64,000 nucleotides of DNA from Cryoendolithus antarcticus (taxonomy: Eukaryota > Ascomycota > Dothideomycetes > Cladosporiales > Cladosporiaceae). Positions 30,668-43,045 of this stretch are shown piece after piece (position 1 is the first letter of the stretch; each line of letters opens with the position of its first letter). The translations under genes and the position numbers were made by a program. The notes under the pieces were generated by a model. It made no database searches. It was not told the origin of the DNA and worked only from the letters and a program-made list of their open reading frames with translations. The DNA lies in the NCBI GenBank assembly GCA_002077065.1, contig NAJO01000011.1:705001-769000 (forward strand), read 5' to 3'.

Positions 30668-31376
30668 TCAAAGTCGATCCTCCTCAGCTTTCCTATGCTC
30701 CAAAATCTTCTTGGCAACAGCCGTTCGCTCGTCTCGTAGACTTGTGAAGACCTGCACGAAATCCATCAGCACCACGTCGACACCAGAATAGACCCGATGT
30801 TGAAGCGCGGAAATAGTCAATACTCACCCAGAACCAAGCACACATCTCAAAGAACCCCCAACTGAACACCAAAGAGTTACACACACTCTCCCTGACGCTC
30901 ATCCCGCCCTTCAGCCCTCCACTCCCCAGACCCACCCGAAAGTTCCCGAGGCCGGGCTCAGGTCCGAGGTAGCCGCCCTCGCGACCAACCCATGAGTAGC
31001 CCGTCACGGCGAACATGACAGCGAGCCGTACGGGGACGTTAGCCAGCCAGTATTCCAGCGCGACAAGTTGGTCAAGGCCGGCGGCCGTAAAGTCCGAGAC
31101 GGCGAAGAGGGAGAGCAGGATGGCGACGAAGGTTGAGGCTTCGGAGGGTTTTGTGAAGGTCGTAGCGTGGGGCTAGCGATTGGAAATCAGACCGTGTAGA
31201 GGTAAGAAGGAGGTTTCGGGTTGGTAGAGAATACGCACGAGGTGCATCGACTCGCCCAGCATGTAGACTACATTTTGGTCTGTGATTCGGGCGGGGTTTG
31301 TGAGGAAGAAGTAGGCTGCTGTGAGGTGGAGGAGGGAGACTGTGCGGATGAGAGTGTAAGGCGAGAGAAGGCCCAT
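30668..31376 (-). CDS. ILM1: Ilm1-family membrane protein
   Basis: Three exons: 31376-31239, 31172-30828 and 30751-30668, with introns of 66 and 76 bases (gtgcgt/gctag; gtgagt/tgcag), all phase 0, giving 188 aa. It matches the Ilm1 family throughout: SPYTLIRTVSLLHLTAAYFF at the start, VVYMLGESM, LANVPVRLAVMFAVTGY, LVFSWGFFEM and the end FTSLRDERTAVAKKILEHR. Four hydrophobic segments are visible (~8-27, ~58-78, ~93-110, ~138-156). In yeast, loss of ILM1 increases loss of mitochondrial DNA, and the protein is found in the ER; its mechanism is unknown. The unspliced frames here are misleading, since neither contains the whole protein. Confidence 0.9.
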
Positions 31377-31840
31377 TTTGGCTAATCTATTATCAGATGA
31401 CTGAAAGTTGTTCGATTCGCATTGGTACGATATGGACATGTAGCAGGAAAGGAAGTCCGAGGCATGAGTCTTGTGCCTGAGGCAGCATTCGGATCATAGC
31501 GCGGGCTCAAGAGGAATCAGACTTCGAGTATGCAGGTAGTACAACAGTTGAGACAACGCAGTGCTGATCAACCCCATGTGCATACGCTGAAGTCTTGTAT
31601 ATATGCCCTCAGCAGAGCAGTCGGTCGAGGTAAGCTATGCAGGTAGTGCCCTTTCGACCTGCACCTCAAGATCATGCTCAGCTTGGTTCTCGGTGGGAAC
31701 ACACAAGCAACGTGAGACTCTTTTCTTCGAAAACCCCCCTCTCCTACCGATTTGCTGTATCTACCAACAGCCTACTGTCTACTTAGTGGAAGCGTCTTCC
31801 GAAGTCACGCCAATCACGGCAGCCAGTCCCAACTCGCATC
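31377..31840. other. Intergenic, ILM1 promoter side
   Basis: About 460 bases between ILM1's start and the end of zinc-finger gene A. No gene or motif recognised. Confidence 0.45.
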
Positions 31841-32561
31841 TCATCCCAATCGTTGCGCCGCGTTCCTCACCGCCGACCTCCCATGTATCTCCCATCCGTC
31901 ACGATGACCCTCCAGATGCTCGACTAGCTCGGCCAGTGTCAGAGGTCCTCTAAGTTCGCACTCGGCGGCATCGCAGTTGAATCTCCGGCCAGGCTTTTGA
32001 TGCATAGCGAGGACGTGGTCTCTTAGTTTGTCGGCCCGTGGGAAGCTCGGAGGGCGTTGTTGTCTGAAGCACCCGACTGCTGGACATATGTACTTCTTTG
32101 TCCGATCAAGCGTCGACGACATGTGGCGAAGGAGGTCGGCATTGCGGCCGAACGACCCGGGACAATCCAGTACAGGGCAGAGGTAACGTCTCGGTGAATC
32201 GCCAGTGCTGAGGGCCGAGTGCTTCAAGATCGATTCGCAGTAGACTTTGGAGCTAGACGCAGCGATATCTCCATAGCAGACCAGCATGTCGTATTCAGTC
32301 CCTCGAGACTTACCCCCTCTTTGTCGGGTATTACCTATGTCAGGACCAGATCCCAAATAAAGATCATGATATTTATTGATCATGATCCCTGTCTCCCATG
32401 ATCAATTACATCCTCTGTAAGCGGACTCACTTTCCGCGCCGTCCATTACCCTCTTGGAAAAGGAGGCCAGCTTCGCGTGCGAGTACAGAGCGTCCGACCC
32501 AATCGTCTTCGTCGAGCTGCGTGAGGGTGTCCTTGGTCGCATAGGAGGCGTTGGTTGACAT
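31841..32561 (-). CDS. C2H2 zinc-finger protein, tandem paralogue A
   Basis: Two exons: 32561-32431 and 32207-31841, intron 223 bases (gtgagt to cctcag) in phase 2, giving ~165 aa. The first exon ends with DWVGRSVLAREAGLLFQ, shared almost word for word with gene B. Exon 2 holds three finger-like units. Finger 1 (CPVLDC...LLRHMSSTL) has Leu where the last His should be. Finger 2 (CPAVGC...DHVLAMH) is complete. Finger 3 (CDAAEC...EHLEGH) is complete. The end matches gene B (GWEIHGRSAVRNAAQR). The first Met is unsure: upstream frame is open and could add N-terminal residues. The intron is over four times longer than in B. Probably a DNA- or RNA-binding protein of a lineage-specific family. Confidence 0.72.
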
Positions 32562-33065
32562 TGCTGATTCGCTGCAAACGGAGGCAACCTGGGGAAAAAC
32601 CCTCGAGGGGCGTTGAGAGGGCATTATAAAGGCATTCGCATGTTGATAGGGTGACATGAAGCTGGCGAGGCGCTGAGCTCGGCCGGCGTCTTTGTGTGGT
32701 GAGATGTACATTACAGAATATTGGTAGGAATGGTTGGGGAGGAGCATGCTCTTATGTCCTCGTCGCACCTGCATACTCAATGCCTTGAAACAGTTTAGCC
32801 CCACTTTAGTAAAAGAACGTTCATTGCGAGGCTGCTCACGTGCGACACATACAGCCATAAAGTGTGCTCGGTCCCGCATGTTCCTATTGAGCAGCACTTC
32901 AGGAGCAAAAGAGGTACAGTAGGCACTCGGCACGCGATGACTGATTGCAATAATTCCTGTAGCTGCTATCTCGTCCTACTCTACGCAAGGTTCTCAGCCT
33001 TCGAAAAACCTGCGCACTGTGCCCGACAGCGCTGCACGCTAGCGCTGCTGAGACGAGGTCGCTTC
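32562..33065. other. Spacer between zinc-finger paralogues
   Basis: About 500 bases. Frame in phase with gene A's exon 1 stays open up to ~32933, so part may be coding N-terminus of A; otherwise A's promoter. No independent gene seen. Confidence 0.4.
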
Positions 33066-33587
33066 TCAAGATGTCCTCTGAGTAGCATTCCTCAAAGCCG
33101 ATCTACCATGCAGCTCCCACCCCACCCGACAATCTTCCAAATGCGCAGCAAAGTCAGCCAAGGGCATACCTATAGACTCGTCGTATTCACATTCTGTAGC
33201 CTGGCATCTGAACTTCCATCTCGGTTGAGAGTGAACGGCGAGGACATGGTCTGTGAGCTGGTCCACGCGGGGTTTCATCGATGAGCACCCTTCTGCTGGA
33301 CAGATGTAATGCTCAACCTTCTCATGGATTGAAGAGATGTGACGCAGGAGGTCGGCATTGCGGGTGAAGGTGCTCCGGCAGTCGATAGCATGACACTGGT
33401 TACCGACGCTATGGAAAAGGGGTCGGGTTAGCATTTTTGTTTTTCAGCGTACTCACCCGCTCGTCTGCCCATCTGCTCGGGAGAACAGGTATGCAGCTTC
33501 GCGCGCAAGTACAGAGCGTCCGACCCAATCGTATTCCTTGAGATGCATAAGAGTGTGCACTATTGAGCCTTTGGCGTATTCCGGCAT
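33066..33587 (-). CDS. C2H2 zinc-finger protein, tandem paralogue B
   Basis: Two exons: 33587-33457 and 33408-33066, with a 48-base intron (gtgagt to ccatag) in phase 2, the same phase and position as in gene A, giving 157 aa. Exon 1 from MPEYAK is exactly as long as A's from MSTNAS (131 bases). Fingers: 1 (CHAIDC...LLRHISSIH) complete; 2 (CPAEGC...DHVLAVH) complete; 3 (CQATEC...AAHLEDC) with Cys replacing the final His. The C-terminus GWELHGRSALRNATQR matches A. An in-frame Met at 33764 would lengthen the N-terminus with a Pro/Ser/Ala-rich arm. A and B arose by tandem duplication after the intron was in place. Confidence 0.75.
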
Positions 33588-34096
33588 TGCTGATTGGTGG
33601 TGTCCTGCAGGTGAAAGAAGGCGACCTGGCTGTGCAGATGGAGGGGTGTGTGGTGCGCTGGCTGGGCGTCGCAGAGCTGCCGCTTGGCGGTCGAATTCGA
33701 GTGTGCAGAGCTTGCGAGAAGGTGCTAGAGATGGGTGGGGAGAGGACCTTAGTCTTATTTCCATTTTGCGTCGACGTCACGTGCTGTCAACCCAATCGCC
33801 CCACATCAGAGAGAGGCGTTCATCGCCAGGCGACTGTTTCGTGCAGCAGCGACCCTGAGACCTCTCACCTCAACACCATGTCGGCGGACCAGTGCTCTCT
33901 CTCCAGGGCCTCGTCTGCGCAGTCGTGACTGGCGCCTGCGTTAAGGAGCTTACAATCTCTACCAACGTCGCAGCTATTTGATACCTACAAGCCAACTGGC
34001 ACGGGTGTTGTCGTCTCTTGTCCGTCCGCAGACAAAAGCTCGATACTCGGCCTGACCATCGGCGTCCAAACCACGAAGCACTACCGACAAGCCTTC
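33588..34096. other. Intergenic, zinc-finger B promoter side
   Basis: About 510 bases, of which 33588-33764 may code an extended N-terminus of gene B. The rest separates it from the end of PRP28. Nothing else recognised. Confidence 0.4.
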
Positions 34097-36382
34097 TTAC
34101 TCAATTTTCTTCTGCCCCTTAACAACCTTCGTCTGCGCACTGGCATGCTTCCTCAACTCCTCCGGCACCCTCGAAATCTCACTCTTCTGCATCATCAACC
34201 TCAACTCATACATCACATCCGCGTCCTCCTGCCCCAAGAACGTAATAGCCACGCCCGTCTTCCCCGCTCGTCCAGTCCTTCCAATGCGATGCGTATAATT
34301 CTCAATACTGCTAGCCATATTATAATTCACGACCAAGCTAACATCCGGAACGTCTATCCCGCGAGCCGCGACGTCAGTGGCGATGAGGACGTTTGCGGCG
34401 CCGGATCGTAACGAGGCGAGAGCGGCTTCTCGCTGGTCTTGTGCTTTGTTGCCGTGCATTGTTACGCTGTTGTAGCCCATGCGGGAGATATCTCGGGCGA
34501 CGGCGTCGCAATTTCGCTTGGTGTTGACGAAGACTATGATCGGTGGGGTGAATTCCCGGGAGGCGAGGATCTCGTTGAGACGCTTTTTGCGCTTGTCTTC
34601 GCCTGAGATGAACTCGACGCGCTGTTCGACTGTGTCGACGGCTTCGCCGAGGTTGCCGATTGTTACGATGGCGGGGCGACGAAGGTATCTTCGCGCGATG
34701 CGCTCTACGGCCGCGGGCATGGTGGCCGTGTACATCATCGTTTGCCTATACCTGTCTTTCCCGCCTAGGTGCTGCGACATTGCGACCGCGTCCTCGGCGT
34801 CCTCAGTGTCGGGTTTCTCGTTGTTGACTGGTAAAGCGTTGAGGATTCGGTTCACGCCCTCTTCAAATCCCATGTCTATCATTCGGTCGGCCTCGTCCAT
34901 GATCACGTAGCAGCACTGAGAAAGCACTAGTACGCGACGGTCGATACAGTCTACTAGACGGCCCGGCGTGGCGATGATGATCTCAGCGCCGTCGCGCATG
35001 TTGTAGGATTGCTCTTCGATGCTGTGGCCTCCGACTAGAGAGACACATTTGAAGCCTAGGGGTGTGGCGAACTTCTTTGCCTCAATCTCGATTTGTTGAG
35101 CCAGCTCGCGGGTTGGAGCGAGGATAATGGCGTAGGGGCCATCGTTCTTGGTGGCGTCGTTTAGGGGTGGGAGGTCGGAGATGTAGACTAGTAAAGGCAG
35201 GAGGAAGGCAGCAGTCTTACCAGACCCAGTAACGGCGACACCGATAAGATCGCGTGACTGCAGTGCGACTGGTATTGCTGCTCGCTGCACAGCTGATGGC
35301 TCAGTGTAGCCGACTTGATCAACAATGTCCAGCAATCGTTGCGGCAAGTGCGATTCCTTCCAGCTGCGCATCGGGTTTGGGATATTGCCTCCCTTCGATG
35401 CAATGTTGAAGTCCTCCTTGAAGATTCGCCAATCTCGTTCCCTCATCTTCTCCAGCGGCTTCTCACTCCAGTGCTTCTCGATCATGTTCCTGCCGCCCTC
35501 CTCTCTTCTCCTCCGATGCGCCTCGATGATGTGCGCAGCGCGCTCCCGTCCAGTCTCCGGATCTCGCTCCGCCAACGACTGCGCGTACTTCTGCACTTGC
35601 TCATCACTCGCATCGTCCGTGTAACCTCCCAGCTTGCCTCGCCTGAAGAACGTATTCTCCTGCCGATTCTGATAAATGGGATTGTAGTCCTGACTCGTAT
35701 CCTCCTCAGTATTCCACTCAAAGTTGAACTTCTTCTCCGTCGTTCGCTTTCGCTTCTTCTTGGCGGAGAAATTCGAGACCCGAGTATCTGCTCCCATGTA
35801 CCTTGTGCGGATCATGTTGGCTTCGACCTCCTCTGTTCCGCGTGGCTTGGGTGGCGGAGGAGGCTTCATCTCGAAGCCCTTCTTCGCGAGCTCGAGGGCT
35901 GGCTGTGGTGCTCGCATTGCGCGTGGTCCGGTGGGCATCCCCCTAGGGCCTGTGGGCACATCGCGGTGGCTGCCGTTGACGCCGTTGGGCGCATTGCCAT
36001 TGACATGACCGTTCGTGTGGCCATTAGTAACTCCGTTTGGCTTGCCGTTGATCTCAGGCTTAGACGTCGCAGTTTCCTGCTCCTGCTTCAATCGTTCGCG
36101 CTCCTTCTTTGACATGAACCGGGGCTTCGCAGCAGCTTCATCGGCAGCCTTCTTCTTCGCAAGAAGCTCTTCGATGCTGATCGGCTGAGGCTTCGTCTTG
36201 GTCGCCCAACCGATCTTGCGCTTCTTGAGGTTGGGTCCAGCTTCCTCGACTTCCTCGCTATGTATCACTGGGGCCGCAGGCGGGGGTGGAGGGGGTAGAT
36301 CGTCGCTTGTCGGGGGTGGCGGCGGCGGCGCAAGATCGTCTGAAAGCGGCGGTGGCGGGGGAGGCGGCGGTAGATCCTTCAT
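34097..36382 (-). CDS. PRP28: Pre-mRNA splicing DEAD-box helicase Prp28
   Basis: Intact 761-aa frame. The N-terminus has a proline-rich stretch (PPPPPPPPLSDD), charged linkers (KKERERLKQEQE) and the Prp28 signature block NFEWNTEEDTSQDYNP. The DEAD-box core is complete: Q motif, AVTGSGKT (~381), PTRELAQQ, DEAD (~495), YTATMP as the SAT-like motif III, ATDVAARGIDVP and HRIGRTGRAG (~698). Thr in place of Ser in motif III (TAT) is a mild variation. Prp28 displaces U1 snRNP from the 5' splice site so U6 can pair during spliceosome activation. Essential in yeast. It diverges from PDX3, 253 bases between starts. Confidence 0.96.
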   Translation of the reverse strand: MKDLPPPPPPPPLSDDLAPPPPPPTSDDLPPPPPPAAPVIHSEEVEEAGPNLKKRKIGWATKTKPQPISIEELLAKKKAADEAAAKPRFMSKKERERLKQEQETATSKPEINGKPNGVTNGHTNGHVNGNAPNGVNGSHRDVPTGPRGMPTGPRAMRAPQPALELAKKGFEMKPPPPPKPRGTEEVEANMIRTRYMGADTRVSNFSAKKKRKRTTEKKFNFEWNTEEDTSQDYNPIYQNRQENTFFRRGKLGGYTDDASDEQVQKYAQSLAERDPETGRERAAHIIEAHRRRREEGGRNMIEKHWSEKPLEKMRERDWRIFKEDFNIASKGGNIPNPMRSWKESHLPQRLLDIVDQVGYTEPSAVQRAAIPVALQSRDLIGVAVTGSGKTAAFLLPLLVYISDLPPLNDATKNDGPYAIILAPTRELAQQIEIEAKKFATPLGFKCVSLVGGHSIEEQSYNMRDGAEIIIATPGRLVDCIDRRVLVLSQCCYVIMDEADRMIDMGFEEGVNRILNALPVNNEKPDTEDAEDAVAMSQHLGGKDRYRQTMMYTATMPAAVERIARRYLRRPAIVTIGNLGEAVDTVEQRVEFISGEDKRKKRLNEILASREFTPPIIVFVNTKRNCDAVARDISRMGYNSVTMHGNKAQDQREAALASLRSGAANVLIATDVAARGIDVPDVSLVVNYNMASSIENYTHRIGRTGRAGKTGVAITFLGQEDADVMYELRLMMQKSEISRVPEELRKHASAQTKVVKGQKKIE

Positions 36383-36635
36383 TATGTCGGACTGGCTTGC
36401 TATTCGCTAGCAATAAATGGTCGTTGATCTACAGAGAGAGACGATGGACTTCGAGATGTGACTTCACTTACGAATGACTCCCGGAAAGCTTGAATGCGAC
36501 TCGATGCTTCCACTCATACCATCGATGTATGATGTAAAGAGGACTGATCTCACCACACTCGACACAACAGATCGATCACCAACGACTATCGAGCATCTTA
36601 ATGATTACGATCCGACAGTGTAGAAACCCCATCTC
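36383..36635. promoter_or_regulatory. Bidirectional promoter region, PRP28 / PDX3
   Basis: 253 bases between two divergent starts must serve both genes. No clear TATA element seen. Confidence 0.5.
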
Positions 36636-37400
36636 ATGCGTAACGCACCTCGCATCGCCCAGCAACTCTCCCGGTCCATCGCCACAGGCACCCAGATTCG
36701 CTCAATGACGACAAAAGCCATCTTCGCCCCCGGCGGAATAAACGACACCCCGCAAGCCCAGCAATACATAAAAGGCGCTCTCGAACGCTCTCAGCTCTCC
36801 CCAGACCCCCTAGCCCAATTCAAAACCTGGTTCGATCACGCGAACGCCGAGAAAGTGCACCAGCCCGAAACCGTGACGTTATCAACAGCCTCCTTACCCT
36901 CAGGCAAGGTGAGTGCCCGGATGGTCTATCTGAAGGAACTGGATGACAAGGGCTTCGTGATCTACTCCAACTGGGGCACCTCCCGCAAAGCCGCCGACAT
37001 CGCCTCCAACCCCCATGCCTCCCTGACATTCTGGTGGCACGAACTCGAGCGCCAAGTCCGCGTCGAAGGACCCTGCGAACGTCTCACCTCCGCCGAATCG
37101 CAGACTTACTACGACACGCGGATCCGCGGCTCCAGACTCGGGGCTTGGGCTTCTCAGCAATCAAAGGTGTTGAGTGGACGAGAGGAACTTGAGGGGCAGG
37201 TCAAGGCCGTGGAGGAGAGGTTCGAGGGGACGGAGAAGCTGCCTGTGCCGGAGTTTTGGGGCGGTTTGCGGGTGAAGCCTGAGATGGTGGAGTTTTGGCA
37301 GGGGAGGGAGAGTAGGCTGCATGATCGGTTTAGGTATTTGAGGGATGAGGGGGGTGAGGGTGATGAGGGGGGGTGGAAGGTTGAGAGGTTAAGCCCGTAG
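36636..37400 (+). CDS. PDX3: Pyridoxamine 5'-phosphate oxidase
   Basis: Intact 254-aa frame. The PNPOx fold starts near residue 55 (DPLAQFKTWFDHA), with FMN-binding segments SARMVYLKELDDKGFVIYSN and SRKAADIASNPHASLTFWW, the dimerisation/active-site loop VRVEGPCERL, the RGSRLGAWASQQS block and the C-terminal signature EFWQGRESRLHDRFRY. The enzyme oxidises pyridoxine or pyridoxamine 5'-phosphate to pyridoxal 5'-phosphate using FMN and oxygen. The first ~25 residues are Arg/Ser-rich and could target mitochondria; a second Met at residue 24 (MTTKAIF) would give a cytosolic form. The Gly/Glu insertion near the end (DEGGEGDEGG) is a local oddity. Confidence 0.95.
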   Translation: MRNAPRIAQQLSRSIATGTQIRSMTTKAIFAPGGINDTPQAQQYIKGALERSQLSPDPLAQFKTWFDHANAEKVHQPETVTLSTASLPSGKVSARMVYLKELDDKGFVIYSNWGTSRKAADIASNPHASLTFWWHELERQVRVEGPCERLTSAESQTYYDTRIRGSRLGAWASQQSKVLSGREELEGQVKAVEERFEGTEKLPVPEFWGGLRVKPEMVEFWQGRESRLHDRFRYLRDEGGEGDEGGWKVERLSP

Positions 37401-37477
37401 AGAAGGCGTTCATGCTGGGCTACGCTGATTTCCGCTGCACTCGCTTACGGCAGCTCGTGACACCGAAGTTCGGATTA

Positions 37478-39237
37478 TCATTGTGGATCCGCCTCCGCTC
37501 CCCTCTTACCCATACCCTTCATTCCCCTCCCACCGACCACCTGATACACGTTGAAACTCCCCACTGCCGGCGACTGGTAGTTACTAGCATATCCAGCGCC
37601 GAACATGGCGTACTTGCCCTCGATGGCCACTCCGCCGTACATCACACTGTCAGCTGCGATTTCTTTGGGCAACTTTCCACTACCCTTCTCCAGCGCTACA
37701 ACGCTCCCACGTGTACTCGGCGTTCCGACCGCACCCTGGAAGCCCCCGACCCCAACGAGCACGACATCTTCCGTGACAGTAGGTGGCGCGAAGGACGTCC
37801 AATTTCCCGGGACAGGGACTTCCCAGGCGAACTTGCCGGTAGACAGCTCGATGGCGCCGAAGGCCGAATTGCTGATGTTCATACCGGATGGTTGCAACGT
37901 CCACACCGCCAACCCCGGATTCACAGCCGTAAAATAAACCCTGCCCTCATCAACCGCCACACCCCACATCAGCGCCCCACCACTACTGCTATCCGGCCCC
38001 GTGAGTGTGCTCCAATAAATTGTGCCATTACAAGCATCCAGCGCGTACAAGAAGCCGTTCTTCTGGCCCACAACGACGATATCGGAATTGTGGGGAGTGG
38101 TGTGGGAGTGAGAGGGGATAAAGGAGGGCGCCATGCCGAAATCTGCGTCTGGGCCGGGGTTTGGGGGACAAGTGGGTTGGGGAGGGAGGCCGTAGAGGGG
38201 GGCAAGGCAGGCGAGCGTCCCTGGAGGGGTTGGTTAGTGGGGTGGGCTGGGGAGGGGAGGAGAGACGGGGACGTACAAGCGTCGAGGGCGGACAGGCGTT
38301 GGATCCAGTTCACCTTTCCGGTGCCGATGTCGAAGGCTATGACGGATTCCTGCCAGACTGTGTCCGGGTAACATGCCGTCTCGTTATCATTCGTCGTTCT
38401 ATCAATACAACCCTGCACATCCGCCGGAATGTCATACACATTACCCGTCGCGATGAAGACCTGTCCTCTCTTCTCATCGATAGCCGGCTGACTCCCCCAT
38501 ATCGCCCCGCCGCTCCACAGTTCAACGCCATAAGGCTCAGGCAGCATCGTGCGATTCCACTGCGTCTCAAACTTATTCTGTCGACGATCGAACGTGGCAG
38601 CCGCGAAATTCCCTACGAAGGAGCAGCAAGCGTATGTCACATCCTGGGTCGCCGCTTCTTCGACGCTGGACGTGCCGATAAAGATCCTGCCGTCGTGGAA
38701 GGTGGGGCTCATGGTCGCGATAGCTAGAGGGTGAGGGTTTAGCTGCACGTTAGCGAGGACCTTTCCACTCCCGACATGAACCGCCAGAAGCAGGGCGTAG
38801 CGCAACGTCCCGATATAAAGCGTCGGTCCATCGAGCTGTGGACTTGTGCGGCTGACCGGCGAGGCGAAGGCAGCTTGATAGCGATCGGGGACTTTGTAGC
38901 TGTTCAGATAGGCGGTGATGTTCGTCTGCCATTGGATCGTGCAGGTGGTGTAGTCGTAAGCTACCAGCAGCCCGTTCCAGGTTGGGAAGTAGGCTGTGTT
39001 GCCTCGGAGAGCTGGGGTGGCGCTGACACCGTAGGGAAAGGCCTGATGACAGTGAGGTGTTAGGGTGCTGATGCTGTGGGAGTTGACGGCACTATTGGCG
39101 ATGTAGCGGTCATTGTGGATGTTGGCACCCCAGCCGGACCATTGGGGTTGGAGTTGAGGGTGAGGGCCATGGCAGTGTGCGATGGGGAGGGAGAGGAGGT
39201 AGGAAGCGAGGAGGAGAGTGGGACGGAGCATTTGCAC
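37478..39237 (-). CDS. Secreted PQQ-type beta-propeller protein
   Basis: Two exons: 39237-38277 and 38220-37478, with a 56-base intron (gtacgt to ctccag) in phase 1, giving 567 aa. A signal peptide (LRPTLLLASYLLSLPIAHC) starts the chain. The mature part opens WSGWGANIHNDRY and shows repeated propeller blades with GxxYWxT-like strands (for example GFLYALDACNGTIYWST and GKVNWIQRLSALDAW formed across the splice). This resembles fungal polyvinyl-alcohol-dehydrogenase-like quinoproteins. Many Asn-X-Ser/Thr sites fit a secreted glycoprotein. An oxidoreductase role on alcohols is suggested by family only; cofactor residues were not traced. The C-terminal tail is basic (GRGMKGMGKRGAE). Confidence 0.85.
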
Positions 39238-39820
39238 GATGAGAGGGGGGAGCTAGAGAGCGAGAGAGTACTGCAAGAGTTGCAGTGAGAATGCTAGAGA
39301 AAGACGCATACGAGTGAGAAGAGAAGGACTGGGATTGCTTTGTACCTGCCTTTAAAAATCTTCCCGTCCCACTTGCCTCGCCCATTGGCGCAAGTGCCCA
39401 TACTATTGCAATACCGCATGCCCCGAATCCACATGTCATCGAGTCTTGTCGGCGAGATAGGCAGAGTGCAGGAACGATGTTTGAGGATCCGTTATTGTAC
39501 TCCTGTAGAGCGTGGCGTTCATTATGGAGCTGGAGGCTTCAAGACGTGCATAAGCGAGCGACCCAATCCGGCATGCTTTGCGACCGTGGAGCCACATGAG
39601 ACCTGATGGTCTTACTTTCCCCCTTCGTGAAGGGCACATCGGCGGGAGACAGGTCCAGTGATCCGGTCGTCCTTTGTAAGCAGAAGTCTTGTTGGTATTC
39701 GCCATTTCGTGGTGCAGTGTGTTATACATATCCTGCCGCCTTCGTATTCGCACACTCGCGGACCCGGGCCCACATTGCAAGCTGCCAGCCATGATCGCGC
39801 TTCCGTGTCCAGCCATACTC
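39238..39820. other. Intergenic, promoter side of the propeller gene
   Basis: About 580 bases upstream of the propeller gene and downstream of RPT4. No supported gene; presumed promoter and 3' end. Confidence 0.5.
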
Positions 39821-41111
39821 TTACAACTTCTGATACTCCAGCTTTCCCTCCAACTTCTTGCTCTCCGCCACCTTTCTCACAGCCTTATTGAAGTCATCCT
39901 GGTTCACCGCGTCTCTGTAATCTTTGATCGCGAACAGGCCAGCCTCCGTTACCACGTTCCTCAAATCTGCACCATTTAGTCCATCGCTCATTTTGACCAC
40001 ACTCTCGTAGTCGATCTCGCCCTCCTTGACCACAGCCTCTGCGTGGATCTTCAGCACCTCCAATCGCCCGGCTTCGTTCGGCAGGCCGATCTCAATCTTT
40101 CTGTCCAGCCGGCCTGCTCTCAGTAGCGCTGGATCAAGTGTGTCGGGTCGGTTCGTGGCCATGATAATCTTCGTTTTGCCGAGATAGTCGAAGCCGTCCA
40201 GCTGGTTGAGGAGTTCCATCAATGTACGCTGGATCTCTCGGTCGGCGGATGTGCCTTCGCTGAAACGGCGACCACCGATGGCGTCGATTTCGTCCATGAA
40301 GATAATGCAGGGTTCGTGCTCTTTTGCGTAGCCGAACATCTCGCGGATCAGGCGCGCGGACTCGCCGATGTACTTGTCGACAATGGCGGAGGAGACGACT
40401 AGTAGATCCTGTCAGTATACTGTATCGCTGTCCGTGATTCGTGTGTTCAGCATACCTTTGAGGAAGTTCGTCTCCAGTGAGCTGGCGACTGCTCTCGCAA
40501 GCAGCGTCTTGCCCGTCCCAGGTGGTCCATACAGCAGCACACCTTTCGGAGGCTTGATACCAACTCGCATGAACAGCTCAGGGTTCTTCAGTGGCAGCTC
40601 AATGACTTCTCGTAACTCTCGGATTTGCTCGTTCAACCCACCAATCCCAGCAAACGAGACTTGACCTGGGTCCTCGAGTGACATGTTGTACACCAGCGGA
40701 TCGACTTCTCGGGGCAGCATGCGCATGATTGTGAGTGTGGTCATGTCGAGTGCAACGCGCGTTCCTTGCTTGAGCTTGGCCTTGTCGACCTTTGACCGGC
40801 AGCCGACGACATAGCGCGGGCCGGAAGAGGCTTTGACGATGACTGTGTTGACTGTCAGTACCTCCTGTGCGCTTGCCACAGTGTCTCAATCACATACATC
40901 GCTCCTCATCCAGCTGCTTCAGCACCTCGCCAATAATCTGTCCCACACTCTGCAGCGCCTTGATGTTGTCTTCTGATACATCGAAGTCGTGTTGCAAGCC
41001 CTTGATATCTAGTCTGAGCGCCTTGAGTTTCGCCTCCCACTCTCTTGAGTCTAGCAGCGTCTTCTTGTACTGCTCCAACGCGTGCTCTCTCTCCGCATCA
41101 CCTTCCGACAT
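39821..41111 (-). CDS. RPT4: 26S proteasome regulatory ATPase Rpt4
   Basis: Three exons: 41111-40898, 40842-40456 and 40398-39821, with introns of 55 (gtatgt/acacag) and 57 bases (gtatgc/ctactag); phases agree, giving 392 aa. The N-terminal coiled coil (exon 1) leads into the OB domain ([20 protein letters not shown]), then the AAA domain with Walker A GPPGTGKT, Walker [11 protein letters not shown], the sensor [20 protein letters not shown] and the family C-terminus [13 protein letters not shown]. Rpt4 is one of six base ATPases that unfold ubiquitinated substrates into the 20S core. The unspliced frame starting MASAQEV is not real N-terminus; the correct junction restores DEERFIVKASSG. Confidence 0.95.

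Positions 41112-43045
<1,934 letters not shown>

Noticed and set aside
35315..36112. 265-aa plus-strand frame opposite PRP28
   Set aside because: Leu/Arg-rich shadow of the PRP28 coding strand; no family resemblance and no promoter or splice context.
37412..38371. 319-aa plus-strand frame opposite the propeller gene
   Set aside because: Crosses the predicted intron and both exons of the real gene in antisense; composition is Arg/Pro-rich shadow.
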